Part shown: positions 1 to 5,983 of the stretch, piece by piece
Numbering within the stretch: the stretch's first letter is position 1
How the letters are laid out: every line of letters begins with the position of its first letter
NCBI GenBank assembly: GCA_946482165.1
Contig: CAMLQS010000218.1
Location: forward strand, 1 to 8,564
Length of the DNA stretch: 8,564 bases
Reading direction: 5' to 3'
Origin: an uncultured Verrucomicrobiota bacterium
GTDB lineage: Bacteria > Verrucomicrobiota > Verrucomicrobiae > Opitutales > Opitutaceae
The notes under the pieces: model-generated
Databases searched by the model: none
What the model was told of the DNA's origin: nothing
The model's input: the letters and a program-made list of their open reading frames with translations, nothing else
Translations under genes and position numbers: made by a program

Positions 1-144
1 TCCCGCTCACCCGCAGGGCGTCAGCAGAGCGTAGGTTTATTTCGAAGACAGCGCCTAACCGATGCTTCGCAAAAGCGGCGCGCAGGGTCCCTTCAAAACT
101 CGCGCTTGCGCTTCCCTCACACGCACCCTACCCGCTCGCAGCCC

Positions 145-2991
145 ATGAAGTCCCTTGTTATCGCCGAAAAGCCATCCGTCGCCGCCGATCTTGCCCGCGC
201 GCTCGGAAAAGTGCCCAAAAAAGGCGACGTCTACGAAAATGACGAATGGGTCATCTCCTCCGCCGTCGGCCATGTGGTGGAACTCGAGATGCCCGAGGAC
301 ATCGACAAAAAGAAATACGGTTTCTGGCGCCTTGAGACGCTTCCGATCATCCCCGAGAAGTTCGGTCTCAAGCCCATCGAGGACTCCAAGGAGAAGTTCA
401 ACCTCCTCAAAAAGCTCCTGGCCCGCAAAGACGTCGATCAAGTCATCAACGCCTGCGACGCCGGACGCGAGGGTGAACTGATCTTCGCCTACCTCTATCA
501 GCTCGCGAAATCCAAGCTGCCCGTGAAGCGCGCCTGGATGCAGAGCATGACGACGGACGGCATCAAAAAAGCCTTCGAAAAACTCCGCGACGGCTCGGAA
601 CTCGCCGGCCTCGCCGACGCCGCCCGCTGCCGCTCCGAAAGCGACTGGCTCATCGGCATCAACGGCACCCGCGCGCTCACCAAGCGCATGTTCGGCTCCC
701 GCGCCGGCAACGTCGCCTCCGTCGGCCGCGTGCAGACGCCCACCCTCGCCATCGTCTATGCCCGCGAGCTCGAAATCCGCAATTTCAAGCCCCGCGCCTT
801 CTGGCGCCTGACCGCCACCTTCACCGTCTCCCAAGGCGCCTACGAGGGCGTGTATCAGAAACCCAACTTCAAGCGCGACGTCGCCAACGAGCACGACCGC
901 ATCGATCGTCTTTGGGAACAGGCCGCCGCCGAGGCCGTGCTCGCCGACTGCCAAGGCAACCCCGTCGCCGCCGTCCGCGAGGAGAAGAAGCCCTCCACCC
1001 AGGCCTCCCCGCGCCTCTACGATCTCACCACGCTCCAGCGCGAGGCCAACGGCCGCTTCGGCCTGTCCGCCCGCCGCACGCTCCAGATCGCTCAGGCCCT
1101 CTACGAGCGCCACAAGGTCATCACCTACCCCCGCACCGATGCGCGCGCCCTCCCCGAGGATTACGCAAACACGGTTCGCGAGACGATGCAGTCCCTCGGC
1201 GGCGATCTCGCGCAACACGCCGCGAAGGTCGTGCAGTCCGCGTGGATTCGCCCCGGCAACAAGAAGATCTTCAACAACGCCCAGATCTCGGACCACTTTG
1301 CCATCATCCCGACCACCACCGAGCCCAAGTCGCTCGATGAGATGGAAGCCAAGGTCTACGACATGATCGCGCGCCGCTTCGTCGCGACTTTCTACCCGGA
1401 GGCCCAGTTCGACGTCACCACCCGCATCTCGACCGTCGCCGGCAAACACGACTTCAAAACCGAGGGCAAAGTCCTCACCGAGGCCGGCTGGCTCGCCGTC
1501 TATGGCAAAGCCGTCATCGACGAAGAATCCGCCTCCGGTTCCGACGCCAAAAAAGACGCCTCCGGCTCGTCGAAGGCGCTCCCCGCCCTTTCCCCGTCCG
1601 ACGGCAACAAGGCCAAGACCACCGAGCCCAAGATCCACCACGAGACCACCAAGCCGCCTCCCCGCTACTCGGAAGCCACGCTGCTTTCCGCCATGGAAGG
1701 CGCCGGCAAGCTCGTCGAGGACGAGGCCATGGCCGACGCCATGAAGGAACGCGGCCTCGGCACGCCCGCCACCCGCGCCGACACCATCGACGGACTCATC
1801 AACCAGAAGTATATGGAGCGCCAGCAACGCGAGCTGGTCCCCACCCCCAAGGCCGAGTCCCTGATCCAGTTCCTCGCCGCCGTGAAGGCCGACGCCCTCA
1901 CCTCCCCCGCCATGACCGGCGAGTGGGAGTTCAAACTCCGCCAGATGGAGCACGGACGTGTGAAGCGCGACGACTTCATGAAGGAAGTCATCGCCCAGAC
2001 CGTCGGCATCGTCGAACGCGTCAAAGGCTTCGAGGAGACCGAGGAAAACTCCCGCGTGACCGACATCATCTCGCCCACCGACGGCCAGCCCCTCTACGAG
2101 ACGCTCCGCGGCTATAAATCGAAGGACGACACCCTCATGATCTACAAGGTCATGACCGGCCGTAAGCTCGAGGAAGCCGAGGTCCGCCAACTCGTCGCCA
2201 CCGGCGAGGTCGGCCCGCTCGACGGCTTCGTCTCCCCTCGCAACGGCAACCGCTTCGCCGCAAAACTGAAGCTCGTCGACGACGAAAAATCCGAAATCGC
2301 CGGCCGCAAAAAAGTCGCGATGGATTTCGGCGAAAAAGCCGACGTCGGCGAACTCGAGCCCTTCTGGACCGACCCCAAGACCGGCGCCCAGCTTTGCGAG
2401 GCCGCGACCAAATACATCCTCCGAGAAAAGAACGCCGAAGGCGCCTGGGAGCAGACTTTCTCGCTCTCCCGCATCCTCTGCAAACGAGAGCTCAAGCGCG
2501 AAGACCTCATCACCTGCATCGAAACCGGCCGCACGCCCCTCATCGAGGACTTCATCAGCAAGTTCGGCCGACCCTTCAAAGCCTACCTCGTCCGCGCCGG
2601 CAACAAGGCCAACTTCGAGTTCCCGCCCCGCGAGCCCAAGACCGGCAAGGACGGCAAGCCCGTGGAGCGCAAAGCAAAGGCCAAGCTCGACCTTTCCAAG
2701 GCCGTGAAGCTCGGCCCCAGCCCCGCTCACAAGGACGGCGAACTCTACCAGACCGACGACGCCTACGTGGTCGTCAAGGACGCCGCCGGCGACAACCCGC
2801 GCGCCGTCTTCCAGACCAAGCTCGAGGTCGCCGGCAAAAAGATCACGCCCGCCATCGTCCAGAGCCTGCTCGCCGAGGGCCGCACCGATCTCCTCGACGG
2901 TTTTATGTCAAAGGCCGGGCGCGCCTTCAGCGCCTACCTCGTCCTCTCCAAGACCAAGTCCAAGGCGGACTTCGAATTTCCTCCTCGGTAA
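145..2991 (+). CDS. topB: DNA topoisomerase III (type IA), 948 aa
   Basis: Type IA topoisomerase that cuts one DNA strand through a 5'-phosphotyrosine, relaxing negative supercoils and decatenating replication or recombination intermediates in the cytoplasm. The TOPRIM domain fills about residues 1-150, with Glu8 in the AEKPS motif and Asp105, Glu109 and Glu111 in ACDAGREGE; the DAG form instead of DxD is known in one TopB clade. VGRVQTPTLA lies at 193-202, the catalytic tyrosine is Tyr328 in ITYPRTD, and GLGTPATRADTI is at 537-548. Residues 459-500 form a polar Ser/Ala/Lys-rich linker. The C-terminus, about 300 residues longer than E. coli TopB, carries three degenerate topoisomerase C-terminal repeats (about 652-717, 773-829, 884-948); the last two end in EFPPR. 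No CxxC zinc ribbons are present. The frame is open from position 1 and has a TTG at 106, but the ATG at 145 gives the family N-terminus MKSLVIAEKPS. No Shine-Dalgarno is visible, and bases 1-144 show no convincing gene or promoter. Confidence 0.96.
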   Translation: MKSLVIAEKPSVAADLARALGKVPKKGDVYENDEWVISSAVGHVVELEMPEDIDKKKYGFWRLETLPIIPEKFGLKPIEDSKEKFNLLKKLLARKDVDQVINACDAGREGELIFAYLYQLAKSKLPVKRAWMQSMTTDGIKKAFEKLRDGSELAGLADAARCRSESDWLIGINGTRALTKRMFGSRAGNVASVGRVQTPTLAIVYARELEIRNFKPRAFWRLTATFTVSQGAYEGVYQKPNFKRDVANEHDRIDRLWEQAAAEAVLADCQGNPVAAVREEKKPSTQASPRLYDLTTLQREANGRFGLSARRTLQIAQALYERHKVITYPRTDARALPEDYANTVRETMQSLGGDLAQHAAKVVQSAWIRPGNKKIFNNAQISDHFAIIPTTTEPKSLDEMEAKVYDMIARRFVATFYPEAQFDVTTRISTVAGKHDFKTEGKVLTEAGWLAVYGKAVIDEESASGSDAKKDASGSSKALPALSPSDGNKAKTTEPKIHHETTKPPPRYSEATLLSAMEGAGKLVEDEAMADAMKERGLGTPATRADTIDGLINQKYMERQQRELVPTPKAESLIQFLAAVKADALTSPAMTGEWEFKLRQMEHGRVKRDDFMKEVIAQTVGIVERVKGFEETEENSRVTDIISPTDGQPLYETLRGYKSKDDTLMIYKVMTGRKLEEAEVRQLVATGEVGPLDGFVSPRNGNRFAAKLKLVDDEKSEIAGRKKVAMDFGEKADVGELEPFWTDPKTGAQLCEAATKYILREKNAEGAWEQTFSLSRILCKRELKREDLITCIETGRTPLIEDFISKFGRPFKAYLVRAGNKANFEFPPREPKTGKDGKPVERKAKAKLDLSKAVKLGPSPAHKDGELYQTDDAYVVVKDAAGDNPRAVFQTKLEVAGKKITPAIVQSLLAEGRTDLLDGFMSKAGRAFSAYLVLSKTKSKADFEFPPR

Positions 2992-3034
2992 GGAGGGAAT
3001 AAGGCGGGCGTCCGCCTCAATAGCCAGGGAGCGT

Positions 3035-3103
3035 CGGCGGGTTAGCGCGACCTCGCGAGGTTGCACGATACCTTCCGAAGCTCGCTCGCGCGTAACCCCG
3101 CCG
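3035..3103. repeat. REP-like imperfect inverted repeat with nested 12-nt palindrome
   Basis: The arm at 3035-3050 (CGGCGGGTTAGCGCGA) is nearly the reverse complement of 3086-3103 (CGGCGGGGTTACGCGCGA when read on the other strand), differing by two small bulges. Between them sits a perfect palindrome ACCTCGCGAGGT at 3050-3061, extended by flanking pairs to 3047-3064. The gap between topB and the next gene is only 160 nt, and this structure occupies much of it. GC-rich arms of the form GGCGGGTTA...TAACCCGCC resemble REP-type extragenic palindromes known from many bacteria. It has no T-run, so it is not a standard intrinsic terminator, though it may stabilise or end the topB transcript. Whether it is repeated elsewhere in the genome cannot be seen here. 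Confidence 0.6.
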
Positions 3104-3151
3104 CGCACCGGAGCGTCACGTTCGAACACGCTGTGTCGCCCCGTCCTCCTC

Positions 3152-4105
3152 ATGAAATCTAACACCAAGAACATCGCCATCGTTTTCCTCGCTGCGACCA
3201 CGCTGGGGCTCGGCGTTCAGCTCTATAGCACGAACCAAAAACTAAAGGGCGCGCTCAACGCGCCGACGGTCCAAGTGAAACGTAGCGAAGTGACGATAGC
3301 GGCCGCCCCGGCCCCGCTCAGCGCACCTGCGGCAGCTGAAGCCGCGCCGGCTGCGGAGGCTCAGCCGGAAAACAATTTTGGCGGACCCGAAGGCGGCCCG
3401 GGCCAAGGCGGTCCCGGCAACTTCGGCGGCCGCGGAGGTCGCGGTTTCGGCGCTCAGATGGCCGAGCTCATGAAAGACCCTGAATTTGTCGCAGCAATGA
3501 AGCTCGATCAGGAGGCTCGCATCGAGCAACGCTACGGCGCCCTTTTCAAGCAGCTCAACTTGCCGGCTGAAAAAGTAGCCGAGCTCAAAGCGATGCTCGC
3601 CGAACGCGAGAATGCCATGCGTGACGTGATGGCCTCGGCCGCCTCCCAAGGGCTCAATCCCCGCGAGAGCCGCGACGAACTCCGCCAGCTCGCCGCCGAC
3701 ATGCAGGCCGAAGTCGACAATACCATTAAGACCACCTTCGGCGACTCCGTCCTCACCTCGCTCAACAGCTATAACAACAACGCTCCTCAGCGCGCGACGA
3801 TCAACGATCTCTCGCAGAAGCTCGTCTATTCCAGTCAACCGCTCAACGACACCCAGTCGCAAATGCTGACCACCATCCTCGCCGAAACCGGCCAGCAAAG
3901 CGGCCGCACCACTTTGGTCACCGACGCCACCATTGCCCGCGCTCAAGGCGTCCTGATGCCGTCTCAAGTCGAAGCGCTCAAAAAACTCCAAGCCGAGCAA
4001 CGGGCTCAGCAACTCCTGCAAACCAAGATGCGCGAGGCCCGCGAAGCCGCCCAAGCCCAGCGCAACGCCGACCGCCAGAACCGAAACGGCAACAACGCGA
4101 ACTGA
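3152..4105 (+). CDS. Membrane-anchored Gly-rich helical protein, Spy/CpxP-like (function unknown), 317 aa
   Basis: No specific function is recognised. Residues 1-7 are polar and basic, followed by a hydrophobic segment at about 8-24 without an obvious signal-peptidase site, so a single N-terminal membrane anchor with the rest in the periplasm is likely. Residues 49-71 are an Ala/Pro-rich spacer and 74-100 a Gly-rich stretch with GGPGQGG and GGRGGRG. Residues 101-317 look almost wholly helical and contain no cysteine. Two similar segments are visible: 135-207 (LNLPAEKVAELKAMLAERE onward, then DNTIKTTFGDSVLTSL) and 222-285 (QPLNDTQSQMLTTILAE onward, then DATIARAQGVLMPSQVEALKKL). Both show helix, loop and 'Leu-x-x-Gln/Lys-x-x-x-Leu' patterns like Spy/LTxxQ periplasmic chaperone-type proteins. 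The tail (286-317) is rich in Gln, Arg and Asn. The ATG at 3152 places the anchor at the N-terminus; no Shine-Dalgarno precedes it. The gene is probably monocistronic. Confidence 0.8.
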   Translation: MKSNTKNIAIVFLAATTLGLGVQLYSTNQKLKGALNAPTVQVKRSEVTIAAAPAPLSAPAAAEAAPAAEAQPENNFGGPEGGPGQGGPGNFGGRGGRGFGAQMAELMKDPEFVAAMKLDQEARIEQRYGALFKQLNLPAEKVAELKAMLAERENAMRDVMASAASQGLNPRESRDELRQLAADMQAEVDNTIKTTFGDSVLTSLNSYNNNAPQRATINDLSQKLVYSSQPLNDTQSQMLTTILAETGQQSGRTTLVTDATIARAQGVLMPSQVEALKKLQAEQRAQQLLQTKMREAREAAQAQRNADRQNRNGNNAN

Positions 4106-4422
4106 GCCCTAGGCTGAATGGCCGGCTCACGGATCGCTTCGAGTTTTTCCTGGCGACGGCACCAAGCGCGAACGCGCGTGACGAGAAACGGCGAATAACG
4201 TGCGCCGCCGGAGGACATCTCCTCTTTTCAGCAGCGCCTCCCGCGCATCCGATTGAGCACGGATTCCGAAGTGCATGCGCAAGCCCACCAAGGCGTAAGC
4301 AAACCGGTGCCCACAACGCCACGGGTTGTGTCAGAGGGCTTGGCGATCATTGGCGTCGTTTAGCGGTGATACATCCGCGAAATTCAGGTTGATCGCACCC
4401 ACTCGGCTTTTCATTCAGCGCC
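4106..4422. other. Non-coding intergenic region between convergent genes
   Basis: This stretch lies between the plus-strand gene ending at 4105 and the terminator of the minus-strand phosphorylase gene. I see no credible coding region, tRNA or other structured RNA. Small features only: a 5-bp stem (GAGGA/TCCTC, 4211-4224) followed by TTTT at 4225-4228, a possible weak terminator for the 3152-4105 gene, and a 6-bp inverted repeat CACAAC/GTTGTG at 4312-4330 without a T-run. Confidence 0.5.
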
Positions 4423-4453
4423 AAAACAAAAGCCCCGTCCTCTCGGACGGGGC
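4423..4453 (-). terminator. Rho-independent terminator of the deoA-like gene
   Basis: A perfect 9-bp GC-rich stem GCCCCGTCC/GGACGGGGC (4432-4440 and 4445-4453) with a 4-nt loop is followed, on the minus strand, by TTTTGTTTT (plus-strand 4423-4431). It lies about 60 nt past the stop codon of the minus-strand phosphorylase gene. On the plus strand the hairpin is followed only by a weaker CTAATTTT, so it may act in both directions, also ending read-through from the upstream plus-strand gene. Confidence 0.9.
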
Positions 4454-4515
4454 CTAATTTTGGATGCTTTCTGCCTTGGGTCACCCAGCGGCAGAGAGCG
4501 CAGCGCTCTTTAGCG

Positions 4516-5859
4516 TCAGGCGACGCGCTCCACCACAAGGGGCGGGGGCGTCGGGCGCTTCGGGGCGAGACGATACGCGTCTTTGAAGTAGTTGAGCGCC
4601 TGCTCAAGCTTCGCCTCGTCGTTATAGTGAATCATCATGAGCGGTTCGCCCTGCTTCACTTGGGTGCCGACCTTTTTGATTTCGGAAACACCGACCGCGT
4701 AGTCGATCTTGTCGCCGTTCTTCGCCTTGCCGCCGCCGAGCAGATGCACGCCGAGCGCGATCTTGGAGGCGTCGATCGTGTGGACGTAACCGCGCTTGGG
4801 GGCGGGCAGCTTGCGGATGTATTTCGCCTTCGGAAATTTTTCCGGATCGTCGATATACGCGGGATCGCCGCCTTGGGCCTTCACCAGTTCCTTGAGCTTT
4901 TCGAGGGCGGTGCCGTCGGTCAGGTGGCGTTCGACGGTCTGCTTCGCGGACAAGGTGGAGCCCGCGACGCCTGCGAGACGCACGATCTCCATACCGAGCT
5001 TGAGCACGAGTTCCTTCATGTCCTCGGGGCCGCCGCCCTTGAGCAGGGTGATCGCCTCCTTCATCTCAAGGCCGGTGCCGACGCTGTCGCCAAGCGGCTG
5101 GTTCATGTCGGTCACGAGCGCGACACAGCGACGCTTCATGGAGCGGCCGACGCGAGTCATGGCGCGGGCAAGCTGCTTGGCCTGCTCGAGGTCCTTGATG
5201 AAGGAGCCGTTGCCCCACTTCACGTCGATGACGAGACCTTCGCTGCCTTCGGCGAGCTTCTTGGAAAGCACGCTGCCCGTGATCAGAGGAAGACTGGGAA
5301 TGGTGCCGGTCTCCTTGCGGATCTCGAGGAACTTGGCGTCCGCGGGAGCGAGGTCCTCGGTCTGGGCGCAAATGGCTCCGTTGATCTTGGCGAGCTGGTT
5401 GGAGAAATGCTCGATCGAGAGATGGGTCTTGAAGCCCGGGATCGAGGACAGCTTATCGAGCACGCTGATGATGTAGTCATGCTCGGGGCCGCACATCATG
5501 GGCACCACGACGCCGCTGGCCATGGCAAGCGGAACGAGGACGAGGGCGGTCTTGTCGCCCACGCCGCCGGTGGAGTATTTGTCGATCTTGGGCTTCGCGA
5601 TATGCGAGAGGTCGATCACCTCGCCGGAGAGCATCATCTCCTCCGTCAAAATGGCGGTCTCTTGGGCCGACATTTGTTGGAAGTAAATGGCCATCAACAA
5701 AGCGGCCAGCTGGTGCTGAGGCATGTCGCCATCCAGCGTGCTGTCGATGATGAAGCGGATTTCCTCCTGCGTAAACTCTTGGCCGTCACGCTTTTTCTCG
5801 ATCAGTGAAGTGAACGAGGGCTTGATGAAGCGGCGTTGAGGAATATTACGTTTGGACAT
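4516..5859 (-). CDS. deoA: Thymidine / pyrimidine-nucleoside phosphorylase homologue with altered phosphate loop, 447 aa
   Basis: Member of the nucleoside phosphorylase II family, which splits thymidine, deoxyuridine or uridine with phosphate into base and (deoxy)ribose 1-phosphate in cytosolic pyrimidine salvage. The N-terminal helical domain spans about 12-75, the glycosyltransferase-3 domain about 85-330, and the PYNP C-terminal domain about 355-430 (GYVHTIDA, then IDYAVGVSEIKKVGTQVKQGEP). Length fits E. coli DeoA (440 aa), with a constant +10 residue offset. Base-binding positions are kept: Arg181, Ser196 and Lys200 in ITGSVLSKKLAEG. The phosphate-side Lys94 and Ser96 in KYSTGGVGDK are also kept. 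The family signature SGRGLGHTGGTLDKL is instead CGPEHDYIISVLDKL (123-137), and His85 of E. coli is Tyr95, so activity on phosphate is uncertain. I chose the ATG at 5859, giving MSKRNIPQRR; an ATG further upstream at 5943 would add a 28-residue extension that looks like non-coding leader. No Shine-Dalgarno; the gene is divergent from argS and has its own terminator. Confidence 0.85.
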   Translation of the reverse strand: MSKRNIPQRRFIKPSFTSLIEKKRDGQEFTQEEIRFIIDSTLDGDMPQHQLAALLMAIYFQQMSAQETAILTEEMMLSGEVIDLSHIAKPKIDKYSTGGVGDKTALVLVPLAMASGVVVPMMCGPEHDYIISVLDKLSSIPGFKTHLSIEHFSNQLAKINGAICAQTEDLAPADAKFLEIRKETGTIPSLPLITGSVLSKKLAEGSEGLVIDVKWGNGSFIKDLEQAKQLARAMTRVGRSMKRRCVALVTDMNQPLGDSVGTGLEMKEAITLLKGGGPEDMKELVLKLGMEIVRLAGVAGSTLSAKQTVERHLTDGTALEKLKELVKAQGGDPAYIDDPEKFPKAKYIRKLPAPKRGYVHTIDASKIALGVHLLGGGKAKNGDKIDYAVGVSEIKKVGTQVKQGEPLMMIHYNDEAKLEQALNYFKDAYRLAPKRPTPPPLVVERVA

Positions 5860-5888
5860 GTGTTTGTAAAAAAATGGGCGGGGCCGGG

Positions 5889-5904
5889 TGGCCGGAAGCG
5901 GCCA
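5889..5904 (-). other. Small hairpin in the deoA-like 5' leader
   Basis: The 124-nt gap between the divergent starts of the phosphorylase gene (ATG at 5859) and argS (ATG at 5984) contains a perfect 6-bp inverted repeat TGGCCG/CGGCCA around a 4-nt loop, 30 nt upstream of the phosphorylase start codon. An A-rich run (AAAAAAA on the plus strand, 5868-5874) sits between it and the start. No convincing -35/-10 pair could be assigned in either direction. It may be a leader structure or chance in GC-rich DNA. Confidence 0.3.
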
Positions 5905-5983
5905 AGCGGAGAGGATTCCCAGCAAAAGTCGAGCCGATAACAAGGGCTTGCGCGACTAGGCGCCCGCGCGGTTGATTGGCGGG

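Noticed and set aside
1..60. End of an upstream gene (stop TAG at 32-34 in frame 2)
   Set aside because: Only ten codons are visible, with no recognisable sequence, so this cannot be supported.
55..2730. Very long minus-strand open frame (891 codons) opposite topB
   Set aside because: Its translation is low-complexity Gly/Ala/Leu/Val/Asp/Glu-rich, as expected from the complement of GC-rich codons, with no recognisable domain; the plus strand carries an unmistakable topoisomerase III.
4211..4228. Short stem (GAGGA/TCCTC) followed by TTTT as terminator of the 3152-4105 gene
   Set aside because: The stem is only 5 bp and lies over 100 nt after the stop, so it is too weak to call as a feature of its own.
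4494..4508. Inverted repeat AGAGCGC/GCGCTCT just after the phosphorylase stop codon
   Set aside because: The loop is a single base and no T-run follows; the strong hairpin at 4432-4453 is the better terminator.
5461..5493. Local compensating frameshift as the explanation for the missing phosphorylase signature
   Set aside because: The other two reading frames of this 33-nt stretch give no Gly-rich SGRGLGHTGGT-like sequence (one contains a stop), and the length is identical to the family, so substitution rather than frameshift is favoured.
4627..5808. Plus-strand open frame (393 codons) opposite the phosphorylase gene
   Set aside because: It is the antisense shadow of a clear nucleoside phosphorylase homologue; the composition is His/Leu/Asp/Gly-rich without any known motif.
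5905..5983. Promoter candidates (such as TTGTTA on the minus strand or GATAAC on the plus strand) in the divergent gap
   Set aside because: No -35/-10 pair with correct spacing and acceptable match could be assembled in either direction.
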